Below, piece after piece: positions 1 through 6,523 of a stretch of DNA of 12,080 nucleotides; position 1 is the first letter of the stretch; each line of letters starts with the position of its first letter. A model generated the notes under the pieces. It was not told where the DNA came from and did no database searches. It saw nothing but the letters and a program-made list of their open reading frames with translations. This DNA is from Pedosphaera sp. GTDB lineage: Bacteria; Verrucomicrobiota; Verrucomicrobiia; Limisphaerales; SXTU01. Position numbers and translations under genes: made by a program. The DNA is taken from NCBI GenBank assembly GCA_009695395.1, contig SIBB01000059.1, forward strand, positions 1-12,080. The letters are read 5' to 3'.

Positions 1-1034
1 ACACCCAGTTCATTCCTTACACGGACCGGCTGGATTATCTCGCGCCGCTGGCGAACAACGTCGCCTACGCGCTCGCCGTCGAGAAGCTGATGGGCATTGA
101 CCAGCAGCTCCCGCCGCGCTGCCAATACATCCGCGTCATCTGCTGCGAGATGGCGCGCGTCTCGGCACACTTGCTGGGCCTCGGCGCGTTCGCGATGGAC
201 ATCGGCGCGCTCACCGTCTTCCTGCACACGTTCACCGAGCGCGAGAAGATTTACTCGCTCATCGAAAGGCTGACCGGCGCGCGGTTCACGACGAGCTACA
301 CGCGCATCGGCGGGCTTTCGCGGGACTTGCCGCCGGGCTGGGCGGATGCGCTCCGCAAGTTCTGCGATGAGGTAGAAGTCAATTTCGCCGAGTCCGAGAC
401 GCTGCTCACGCGCAACCGTATCTTCGTGGACCGCACGCGGAACGTCGGCATCATCTCGGCGGCGGACGCGATTGACTACGGCCTCACCGGCCCGAACCTG
501 CGCGGTAGTGGAGTGAGTTACGATGTGCGCAAGGCGCATCCCTACCTTGTCTACGGCGAGCTGGAGTTCGAGGTGCCCGTCGGCTCCGTCGGCGACAGCT
601 ACGACCGCTATCTGGTCCGCATGGAGGAGATGCGCCAGAGCGTGCGCCTTATCCGCCAGTGCCTCGCCAAGCTACCCGGCGGCGACGACAACGACGCGAA
701 GGAACCCATCAACGTCCCCGACGGTAAAATCGTTCTGCCCCCGAAGGACAAGGTGCTCACGAGCATGGAGGAGCTGATTCACCAGTTCATGCTGGTGACG
801 CAAGGCGTGAACGCGCCGCCCGGTGAAATCTATTTTGGCGCAGAGAACCCGAAGGGCGAGCTGGGCTTCTACATCAACTCGCGCGGGGGCGGCACGCCGT
901 ATCGGCTGAAGATTCGCGCGCCCTCGTTCTGCAACCTCAGCATCCTGCCGCACGTGCTGCCCGGCCACATGATGAGCGACGCGGTGAGCATCCTCGGTTC
1001 AATTGATTTTGTGATGGGAGAATGTGACCGATGA
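1..1034 (+). CDS. nuoD: NADH-quinone oxidoreductase subunit D (NuoD, 49 kDa subunit), 5' partial
   Basis: NuoD forms most of the quinone-reduction chamber of complex I, together with NuoB and NuoH, at the base of the cytoplasmic arm. The reading frame is open from the window edge (first full codon at base 3), leaving 343 residues; the N-terminus with the HRG quinone-site motif lies outside. Visible family motifs are RLDY near bases 27-38, whose Tyr corresponds to the quinone-binding Tyr87 of the Thermus subunit, then AYALAVEKL, GLTGPNLRGSGV, YDVRKAHPY, GDSYDRYLVRMEEMRQS and a C-terminal block with NSRGGGTPYRLKIRAPSF, LPGHMMSDAVSILGSIDFVMGE. It ends with the family's usual final DR. The family is related to [NiFe]-hydrogenase large subunits, but the hydrogenase Cys motifs are not seen in the visible part. 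The stop codon overlaps the nuoE start (ATGA), so the two are probably translationally coupled. An internal ATG at 90 is not the true start because homology continues upstream of it. Confidence 0.97.
   Translation, partial: TQFIPYTDRLDYLAPLANNVAYALAVEKLMGIDQQLPPRCQYIRVICCEMARVSAHLLGLGAFAMDIGALTVFLHTFTEREKIYSLIERLTGARFTTSYTRIGGLSRDLPPGWADALRKFCDEVEVNFAESETLLTRNRIFVDRTRNVGIISAADAIDYGLTGPNLRGSGVSYDVRKAHPYLVYGELEFEVPVGSVGDSYDRYLVRMEEMRQSVRLIRQCLAKLPGGDDNDAKEPINVPDGKIVLPPKDKVLTSMEELIHQFMLVTQGVNAPPGEIYFGAENPKGELGFYINSRGGGTPYRLKIRAPSFCNLSILPHVLPGHMMSDAVSILGSIDFVMGECDR
1016..1020 (+). promoter_or_regulatory. Shine-Dalgarno sequence of nuoE
   Basis: GGGAG lies inside the last codons of nuoD, ten bases before the nuoE ATG at 1031. 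It is one of only two convincing ribosome binding sites in the window. Both belong to genes whose start overlaps the previous stop, so these genes can both initiate independently and be coupled. Confidence 0.6.
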
Positions 1035-1522
1035 CCTTCGCCGTCCCCGCCAACTTGGAAGCCCAGCTCGACGAGCTAGTGACGCACTACCCACAGAAGC
1101 GGAGCGCGTCGCTCATGCTGCTGCACGCGTTGCAGGAGCACTTCGGCTACATCTCGCGCGACGCCGTCGAGTGGACCGCCCGCAAGCTCGGACTCCAGCC
1201 CATCAACGTTTACGAGCTGGTCACGTTCTACCCGATGTTCCGGCAAGAGCCGCTGGGCAAGACGCACATCAAGGTGTGCCGCACGTTGAGCTGCGCGCTG
1301 GCCGGCAGCGGCGAGCTGCGCACGCACTTCTGCTCGAAGCTCGGCCTCGACGCCCACAAGCACGCGGCCCAGACCACGCCGGACGGGAAGTTCACCGTCG
1401 AGTTCGTCGAGTGCCTCGCCGACTGCGGCAACGCGCCGGTGGTTCTGCTGAACGAAGATTTGCTGCCCAAGGTCACGCCCGCGCAGGCGGATGAAATCGT
1501 CGCGAAGGGGAAATCGAAATGA
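1031..1522 (+). CDS. nuoE: NADH-quinone oxidoreductase subunit E (NuoE, 24 kDa [2Fe-2S] subunit)
   Basis: NuoE is a thioredoxin-like subunit of the NADH dehydrogenase module. It carries the off-path [2Fe-2S] cluster N1a next to the FMN of NuoF. The 163-residue length is normal. The N-terminal helical part contains SLMLLHALQEHFGYIS and INVYELVTFYPMF (about residues 27-70), both diagnostic. The cluster ligands are Cys83 and Cys88 (C-x4-C in VCRTLSC) and Cys128 and Cys132 (C-x3-C in ECLADCGNAP). The start at 1031 overlaps the nuoD stop, has GGGAG ten bases upstream and gives the expected N-terminal length. A longer ORF in another frame beginning at 1024 is a shadow. The stop at 1520-1522 is only five bases from the 3' CCA end of an oppositely oriented tRNA gene, so nuoE is separated from its partner nuoF by 129 bases, unlike every other junction here. 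Confidence 0.98.
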   Translation: MTFAVPANLEAQLDELVTHYPQKRSASLMLLHALQEHFGYISRDAVEWTARKLGLQPINVYELVTFYPMFRQEPLGKTHIKVCRTLSCALAGSGELRTHFCSKLGLDAHKHAAQTTPDGKFTVEFVECLADCGNAPVVLLNEDLLPKVTPAQADEIVAKGKSK

Positions 1523-1527
1523 AGATT

Positions 1528-1601
1528 TGGTTGCCCGACATGGATTTGAACCATGACAAACAGATTCAGAGACTGTTGTGCTACCATTACACCATCGGGC
1601 A
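1528..1601 (-). tRNA. tRNA-Gln(CUG), antisense within the nuo operon
   Basis: Read on the minus strand from 1601 to 1528, the 74 bases fold as a full cloverleaf. Acceptor TGCCCGA pairs with TCGGGCA over seven pairs, beginning with the U1:A72 pair typical of tRNA-Gln. The D arm is GTGT/GCAC with loop AATGGTA (A14, G18, G19, A21). The anticodon arm is ACAGT/TCTGT with loop CTCTGAA, giving U33 and anticodon CUG (decodes CAG, Gln). The variable loop is TTGT (U48 able to pair with A15). The T arm is CATGG/CCATG with loop TTCAAAT. The discriminator is A, and CCA is encoded (plus strand tgg, 1528-1530). The only blemish is a T-T mismatch at 31:39, the last pair of the anticodon stem. The gene lies head-on to the operon between nuoE and nuoF. 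A CUG isoacceptor usually supplements the UUG species, which can read CAG by wobble, so it may not be the only glutamine tRNA in the genome. Intactness argues it is functional, not a remnant. Confidence 0.95.
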
Positions 1602-1617
1602 GTCCGTAGCGCCGGGC

Positions 1618-1645
1618 AAAGTAGGGATTTCAAACTGAGAGTCAA
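1618..1645 (-). promoter_or_regulatory. Putative sigma70 promoter of the antisense tRNA-Gln gene
   Basis: On the minus strand TTGACT (1645-1640) matches the -35 consensus at five of six positions. Sixteen bases further is TACTTT (1623-1618), which keeps the T, A and final T of the -10 consensus. Initiation would fall near 1611, giving a leader of about ten bases before the mature 5' end at 1601, as expected for a singly transcribed tRNA. The -35 element overlaps the weak ribosome binding site of nuoF on the other strand and lies within 12 bases of the nuoF start codon. The assignment rests on consensus and spacing only. Confidence 0.55.
1637..1641 (+). promoter_or_regulatory. Weak Shine-Dalgarno sequence of nuoF
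   Basis: GAGAG sits ten bases before the nuoF ATG at 1652. Because nuoF is not coupled to nuoE (129-base gap), it probably needs its own initiation signal, and this is the only candidate. It overlaps the -35 element of the opposing tRNA promoter by two bases. Confidence 0.4.
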
Positions 1646-1651
1646 GCCGCC

Positions 1652-3040
1652 ATGCCGCAGGAACACCGCCTAATTCTCAAGCACGCCGACCAGCCCGGTT
1701 ACACGCCGGACATGGAGTGCTACCTCCGCCACGGCGGCTACGACGCGCTCAAGAAGGTGCTCGCGCTCGCGCCCAAGGACCTCCCCGACGGCAAGAAAGT
1801 GTCCCCGCAGGAACAGGTGCGTGAGGACGTGAAGTCCTCCGGCCTGCGCGGTCGCGGCGGCGCGGGTTTCAGCGCGGGCATCAAGTGGTCGCTCGTGGAC
1901 CGCCGAAGCGGCAAGCCCATCTACCTCATTTGCAACGCCGACGAGTCCGAGCCGGGCACGTTCAAGGACCGCCAAATCATCCACAAGGACCCCCACCAGC
2001 TCATCGAGGGGATGATTCTCTCCTGCTGGGCGAACGACGTGAAGCTCGCCTACCTCTACATCCGCGGCGAGATGCCGCAGGGCGCGAAGCTCTTGAACAA
2101 AGCCCTCGACGAGGCGCGCACGAAGAATTTCCTCGGTAAGAACATCCTCGGCTCCGGCTACGACTTGGAGATTTACGTCCACCGCGGCGCGGGCGCTTAC
2201 ATCTGCGGCGAGGAGACCGGCCTCATCGAGTCGCTCGAAGGCAAGCGCGCCTACCCGCGCATCAAGCCGCCGTATTTCCCCGCCGTGCTGGGCCTCTACA
2301 TGTGCCCGACCATCGTGAACAACGTGGAGACCCTCTGCCACGTGAAGCACATCGTGAACATGGGCCCGGCCGAATACGCCAAGCTCGGCACGCCTAACAA
2401 CACCGGCACGCGCATCGTTAGCCTGAGCGGCGACGTGAAGCGCCCCGGCTACTTCGAAATCGAGGTCGGCAAAGTCACCCTCGGCGAACTCATCAACGAC
2501 CCCGCGTTCGGCGGTGGCTTACGAGAAGGGCGCAAACTCAAGGCCGTCATCCCCGGCGGCTCCTCGTCAAAAATTCTCAAGGCTGGCGAGACCTTCAAGC
2601 TCAACCGCAAAGGCCCCGACGGCCAGATGGCCAAGGTGGACGTGTCGCTTCTCGACCTGCCCTACGACTTCGATTCCCTCATGGCCGCCGGCACCATGTC
2701 CGGCTCTGGGGCCATCATCGTGCTCGACGACACCCGCGACATCGTCGAGACCCTCGCGAATCTCGCGGAGTTCTACGCGCACGAGAGCTGCGGCCAGTGC
2801 ACTCCTTGCCGCGAGGGCGCACTCTGGATGAGCAAAGCGCTCCATCGCATGACCCACGGGGAAGGCCGCAAGGCCGACGCCGATTACCTCCTGCACATCG
2901 CACAAAACATCCAGGGCCGCACCATCTGCGCCTTCGGCGAGGCCGCCGCGTGGCCGGTGTTGAGCTTCGTGAAGAAGTTCAAGGAAGATTTCGAGACCAA
3001 GGGCGCTGCGGATGAAGCCAAAGCCGCCGCCAAACACTGA
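1652..3040 (+). CDS. nuoF: NADH-quinone oxidoreductase subunit F (NuoF, 51 kDa, FMN/NADH-binding)
   Basis: NuoF oxidises NADH at its FMN and passes electrons to the [4Fe-4S] cluster N3. Its 462 residues are somewhat longer than most relatives. The FMN/NADH site shows as LRGRGGAGF (65-73), CNADESEPGTFKDR (94-107) and YICGEETGLIESLEGKR (183-199). The N3 ligands are Cys380, Cys383 and Cys386 (ESCGQCTPCREG) plus Cys426 (GRTICAFGEAAAWP). Between PGGSSS (301-306) and the YDFDSL segment (338-343) the chain is longer than usual by roughly 20 residues, with a polar Lys-rich insert around 308-330 (see findings). The C-terminus is an Ala/Lys-rich tail. The start at 1652 gives the expected family N-terminus leading into YLRHGGYDALKKVL. 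The gene follows the antisense tRNA and is followed five bases later by nuoG. Confidence 0.98.
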   Translation: MPQEHRLILKHADQPGYTPDMECYLRHGGYDALKKVLALAPKDLPDGKKVSPQEQVREDVKSSGLRGRGGAGFSAGIKWSLVDRRSGKPIYLICNADESEPGTFKDRQIIHKDPHQLIEGMILSCWANDVKLAYLYIRGEMPQGAKLLNKALDEARTKNFLGKNILGSGYDLEIYVHRGAGAYICGEETGLIESLEGKRAYPRIKPPYFPAVLGLYMCPTIVNNVETLCHVKHIVNMGPAEYAKLGTPNNTGTRIVSLSGDVKRPGYFEIEVGKVTLGELINDPAFGGGLREGRKLKAVIPGGSSSKILKAGETFKLNRKGPDGQMAKVDVSLLDLPYDFDSLMAAGTMSGSGAIIVLDDTRDIVETLANLAEFYAHESCGQCTPCREGALWMSKALHRMTHGEGRKADADYLLHIAQNIQGRTICAFGEAAAWPVLSFVKKFKEDFETKGAADEAKAAAKH

Positions 3041-3045
3041 TTTTC

Positions 3046-4794
3046 ATGTCCGCCCCCGCGACAACTGAAGCCAAGCCCGCCTCGCCCGCCGCTGCGCTGG
3101 TTCCTCCTCCTCCGTCCGACAAAATCAAAATCAAGGTGGACGGCCGCGAGGTCGAGGTGCCGAAGATGATGCCCGACTGGCAGGGCAAGCCGCAGCCCAC
3201 CACGATGCTCCAGGCCTGCCATCTCGCTGGACATGAGGTGCCGCACTACTGCTACCACCCGAAGCTCCCCATCGCCGGCAACTGCCGCATGTGCCTCGTC
3301 GAGTTCGGCACGCCGCAGTTGGGACCGGACCGCAAGCCCGTGCTCAACGAGGACGGCACGTCGAAGATCGCGAAGTCCGTGCTGCCTTACGAGCCGACCA
3401 CGCCGCGTGGAGCCATCGCGTGCGCCACGCCCATTTCGCCCGGGATGGAGATTTACCCGAATTCCCCCGCGACGAAGCAGATGCGCGAAGCGGTGCTGGA
3501 ATCGCTGCTCATTAACCACCCGCTCGACTGCCCCATCTGCGACCAGGCGGGCGAGTGCAAGTTGCAGGAATACTCCGTGCAGCACGGCCAGGCCGAGAGC
3601 CGCTTCGTAGAACAAAAAGTTCACAAGCCCAAGGCCGTGGACCTCGGCCCGCGCATCGTGCTCGACGACGAGCGTTGCGTGCTCTGCACCCGTTGCATCC
3701 GCTTCACGAAGGACATCGTCGGCGACGACGCGCTCGGCATCGTCAATCGCGGCAGTTACAACACGATCGCCGCTTGGGCCGAGGGCGCGTTCGACAACAA
3801 CTACACGCTCAACACCGTGGACATCTGTCCCGTGGGCGCGCTCACCTCTAAGGATTTCCGCTTCCAGATGCGCGTGTGGTTCATGAAGGAGACGAAGAGC
3901 CTCTGCACCAGCTGCGGCACCGGCTGCAACATCGTCGTCGGATCGCGCGAGGAGAAAGTCTATCGCTACGAGCCGCGCCAGAACGACGCCGTGAACTCGA
4001 CGTGGATGTGCGATTCAGGCCGTTTGAATTACAAGTGGATTGGCCGCGCAGACCGGCTCCAGAAATGTGGAATGCGGATTGCGGAACGCGGCATGTTGGA
4101 AGTCGCTTGGCCGACCGCTCTCAAGGCCATCTCCGCCAAGCTCTCCTCCGCCCCGACCGGCAGCGTGGCCGTCATCGCCAGCGCACGACAGACAACCGAG
4201 GAACTCTGGCTCCTCGCCAAGCTCGCGAAGAAGTTCAACGCGCTGACCGACTCCATCGCCCGCAACGGCGAGGGCGACAAACTACTCGTCAACTCGGACA
4301 AGAACCCGAACTCCAACGGCTCGCGGGTCACCGGTATCGCTGGGCCGCAACTCGGCGCGAACCTCGCGAAGATTGCCGATGGCATCCGCATCGGCAGCAT
4401 CAAGACACTCATCGTCTTCGGCGAGGACGTGACTAAGCACGGCATCGGCGTGGACCTGCTTGCGAAGCTCGACACGCTCATCGTCAGCGACATCCTCCCG
4501 AACGCGACCACCGCCGCCGCGCACTTCGTCCTGCCCGGCTGTGCGCACGTCGAGAAGCGCGGCACGTTCGTGAACGTGAAGGGTCGCGTGCAGAAGTTCA
4601 TGCGCGCCGTCGAGGCTCCCGGCGACGCCCGGCCCGAGTGGGAGTTCCTGCACGAGCTGGTTCATCACGTCACCGGCCAGAACGGCTTCTCGACTATCGA
4701 AGGCTTGTTCAACCAGATGGCGCGCGAAGTCCCCGGCTTCGCGGGCCTCGAATGGGCGAAGCTCGGAGACACGGGTGTGACGGTGCAAATCTAG
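3046..4794 (+). CDS. nuoG: NADH-quinone oxidoreductase subunit G (NuoG, 75 kDa Fe-S subunit), compact form
   Basis: NuoG carries the electron wire from NuoF/NuoE towards NuoI. After a Pro/Ala-rich N-terminal tail (about 1-25) a ferredoxin fold holds the [2Fe-2S] ligands Cys69, Cys80, Cys83 and Cys126. The His-Cys [4Fe-4S] motif is His158, Cys162, Cys165, Cys171 (NHPLDCPICDQAGEC). A further [4Fe-4S] set is Cys211, Cys214, Cys217 with Cys261 (CPVGAL). A fourth, N7-like set is Cys287, Cys290, Cys294 and Cys322 (CTSCGTGC ... MCDSGR). The remaining 250 or so residues resemble the molybdopterin-oxidoreductase fold, with the late motif VLPGCAHVEKRGTFVNVKGR (496-515), but are much shorter than in E. 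coli NuoG (about 908 residues in total) or Thermus Nqo3 (about 783). No frameshift is apparent and the frame is intact. The next in-frame ATGs (residues 41-42) would cut into the [2Fe-2S] domain, so 3046 is preferred. There is no clear ribosome binding site; coupling to nuoF five bases upstream is likely. Confidence 0.96.
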   Translation: MSAPATTEAKPASPAAALVPPPPSDKIKIKVDGREVEVPKMMPDWQGKPQPTTMLQACHLAGHEVPHYCYHPKLPIAGNCRMCLVEFGTPQLGPDRKPVLNEDGTSKIAKSVLPYEPTTPRGAIACATPISPGMEIYPNSPATKQMREAVLESLLINHPLDCPICDQAGECKLQEYSVQHGQAESRFVEQKVHKPKAVDLGPRIVLDDERCVLCTRCIRFTKDIVGDDALGIVNRGSYNTIAAWAEGAFDNNYTLNTVDICPVGALTSKDFRFQMRVWFMKETKSLCTSCGTGCNIVVGSREEKVYRYEPRQNDAVNSTWMCDSGRLNYKWIGRADRLQKCGMRIAERGMLEVAWPTALKAISAKLSSAPTGSVAVIASARQTTEELWLLAKLAKKFNALTDSIARNGEGDKLLVNSDKNPNSNGSRVTGIAGPQLGANLAKIADGIRIGSIKTLIVFGEDVTKHGIGVDLLAKLDTLIVSDILPNATTAAAHFVLPGCAHVEKRGTFVNVKGRVQKFMRAVEAPGDARPEWEFLHELVHHVTGQNGFSTIEGLFNQMAREVPGFAGLEWAKLGDTGVTVQI

Positions 4795-4800
4795 TTTTAC

Positions 4801-5943
4801 ATGGCCTGGCTTGATTCATTAAGTCCGCAGACGCAGTTCGTGTTCTTCACGCTGCTGAAGATTGGCTGCGTGCTGGGGCTGCTGCTCACGCTCGTCGCCT
4901 ACGCGGTGCTGGCGGAGCGCAAGGTCTCGGCACTCATCCAAGACCGCGTCGGGCCGAACCGCGTGAACCTCCCGCTCATTGGCAGCATCCCTTTCCTCGG
5001 CCAGTTTCTCACGAAGCTCGGCTTCTGGCATCCGCTCGTGGACGGCGTGAAGAGCTTCATCAAGGAAGACTTCACCCCGGGGCACGTGCGGAAGATTTAC
5101 TTCTGGCTCGCGCCGGCCATCTCGCTCGTGCCGGCGTTCCTCGTCATCGCGGTGATTCCGTTCGGCTCCACGCTCGGCGCGCAGAAGATGGTCATCGCGG
5201 ACCTCAACGTCGGCATCCTCTACACCTTCGGCATCGTATCGCTCGGCGTGTATGGCGTCGTGCTGGCGGGCTACGCCGCGAACTCGAAGTTCCCCTTCCT
5301 CGGCGGCATCCGCGCCAGCGCACAGATGATTTCCTACGAAATCGCGATGGGTATGAGCGTCATCCCGGTCTTCCTCGTCGTCGGCCACTTGAACCTCGGC
5401 AAAATCATCGAGCATCAGGCGCAGAACGGCTGGAACGTTCTGCCCATCTTCGGCGGCGGCTTCAGCGCACAGACGCTCCTGCTCGTCCCGTGCGGACTGG
5501 TGTCGTTCGTGATTTTCTTCATCTCCGCCCTCGCGGAAACGAACCGTCTGCCCTTCGACATGGCGGAGTCGGAGTCCGAACTCGTCAGCGGCTACCACAC
5601 GGAATACAGCTCGATGAAGTTCGGCATGTTCTTCATCGGCGAATACGCGAACATGTTCGCCGGCGCGGCCATGATGACGACGCTCTTTTTCGGCGGCTGG
5701 ACGCTGCCCTTCTTCGGCCTCGATGTCGCGCCTGTGGCTGGCGAATGGTGGAAGGGCCTGCTGCACATCGGGATTTTCATGGGGAAGATGCTCGGGTTCA
5801 TGTTCACCTTCATGTGGATTCGCTGGATGCTCCCGCGCTTCCGCTACGACCAGTTGATGGACCTCGGCTGGCGGCGGATGATTCCGCTGGCCTTGGCGAA
5901 TATCATTCTCACTGCGGGCGTGCTGGCCCTGACCAACCGTTGA
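4801..5943 (+). CDS. nuoH: NADH-quinone oxidoreductase subunit H (NuoH, ND1-type membrane subunit)
   Basis: NuoH is the membrane subunit that docks the peripheral arm and provides the quinone entry tunnel and the start of the proton-coupling axis. The protein has 380 residues with about eight hydrophobic helices. Diagnostic motifs are AERKVSALIQDRVGPNRV (38-55), KEDFTPGHVRK (88-98), ADLNVGIL (133-140), ISYEIAMG (177-184), ETNRLPFDMAESESELVSGY (246-265) followed by HTEYSSMKFG, and a C-terminal WIRWMLPRFRYDQLMDLGW (339-357). The acidic cytoplasmic loop at 246-260 is the conserved quinone/coupling loop. Compared with E. coli NuoH, about 15 extra residues sit between GPNRV and the DGVKSFIKED segment (about 56-80). 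Six bases separate it from nuoG. No Shine-Dalgarno sequence is visible, so coupling is likely. Confidence 0.98.
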   Translation: MAWLDSLSPQTQFVFFTLLKIGCVLGLLLTLVAYAVLAERKVSALIQDRVGPNRVNLPLIGSIPFLGQFLTKLGFWHPLVDGVKSFIKEDFTPGHVRKIYFWLAPAISLVPAFLVIAVIPFGSTLGAQKMVIADLNVGILYTFGIVSLGVYGVVLAGYAANSKFPFLGGIRASAQMISYEIAMGMSVIPVFLVVGHLNLGKIIEHQAQNGWNVLPIFGGGFSAQTLLLVPCGLVSFVIFFISALAETNRLPFDMAESESELVSGYHTEYSSMKFGMFFIGEYANMFAGAAMMTTLFFGGWTLPFFGLDVAPVAGEWWKGLLHIGIFMGKMLGFMFTFMWIRWMLPRFRYDQLMDLGWRRMIPLALANIILTAGVLALTNR

Positions 5944-5956
5944 CCGACGCGCGATT

Positions 5957-6514
5957 ATGATTGTCAAACGCAACGCACTGACTTGGTTTGAGCGGCTCTA
6001 TCTGCCGGCCATCATCGGCGGGCTGAAGGTCACCACGCGCCATTTCCTCAACACCCTCACCACCAAGACGCCCGTCACTCAGCAGTATCCCGAGGAGCCG
6101 ACGCGCGTGCTGCCCGGCTATCGCGGTGCGCCGTATCTCGTGCGCGACCAGGATGGCGCGACCAAGTGCGTGTCCTGCCAACTCTGCGAATTCGTCTGCC
6201 CGCCCAAGGCCATCCGCATCACGCCACCCGGCCCGACCGGCAAGCCCGCCGACCGCACCAACGCGGAGAAGATGCCCGAGGAGTTCGAAATCAACATGCT
6301 CCGCTGCATCTTCTGCGGCCTGTGCCAGGAAGTCTGCCCGGAGGAAGCCATCTTCCTGAAGAGCGACTTCTCCCTCACCGGCCTCGCGCGCAGCGAGATG
6401 ATTTACGACAAGGACAAGCTGCTCGCCCTCGGCGGCACGCACCCCGGCATCCAGAAGTGGAAGCACAAGCTGGACGAAGCGAAGGAGCAGGAAACTTTCC
6501 CGGTGAAGGTCTAG
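5957..6514 (+). CDS. nuoI: NADH-quinone oxidoreductase subunit I (NuoI, 2x[4Fe-4S] ferredoxin-like)
   Basis: NuoI carries clusters N6a and N6b, which link NuoG to NuoB and the quinone site. The 185 residues begin with an amphipathic, membrane-facing segment (about 8-35: WFERLYLPAIIGGLKVTTRH). Two classical ferredoxin motifs follow: Cys71, Cys74, Cys77, Cys81 (CVSCQLCEFVCP) and Cys117, Cys120, Cys123, Cys127 (CIFCGLCQEVCP). The RGAPYLVRD segment before the first motif is typical of the family. The start at 5957 lies 13 bases after the nuoH stop and gives the standard N-terminus. No ribosome binding site is evident. Confidence 0.98.
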   Translation: MIVKRNALTWFERLYLPAIIGGLKVTTRHFLNTLTTKTPVTQQYPEEPTRVLPGYRGAPYLVRDQDGATKCVSCQLCEFVCPPKAIRITPPGPTGKPADRTNAEKMPEEFEINMLRCIFCGLCQEVCPEEAIFLKSDFSLTGLARSEMIYDKDKLLALGGTHPGIQKWKHKLDEAKEQETFPVKV

Positions 6515-6523
6515 GCATCGCAC

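Noticed and set aside
1024..1494. Alternative plus-strand frame starting seven bases before nuoE
   Set aside because: The translation is Arg/Ala/His-rich without motifs, whereas the frame from 1031 holds all four Fe-S cysteines of NuoE.
1440..1527. Possible intrinsic terminator for the tRNA gene (minus strand, downstream of 1528)
   Set aside because: A short GC-rich hairpin can be drawn near 1478-1492, but the stem is short and there is no U-tract after it on the minus strand. I cannot support a terminator here.
1528..1601. The tRNA as an attachment site of an integrated element
   Set aside because: tRNA genes are common integration sites, but both flanks are core nuo genes, there is no integrase, and I see no duplicated tRNA 3' end in the window.
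1076..1666. Minus-strand open reading frames across the nuoE-nuoF junction (also 1228-1587)
   Set aside because: Their N-terminal parts are translations of the tRNA gene (the NGSTTVSESVCHGSNP type of peptide is a well-known artefact of translating tRNA), and the rest is the antisense of nuoE. They have no family resemblance.
4819..5973. Long minus-strand open frame (384 codons) opposite nuoH
   Set aside because: It is rich in Arg, Glu, His and Ala with no hydrophobic pattern or motif, as expected for the complement of a GC-biased membrane-protein gene. The plus-strand frame is unmistakable nuoH.
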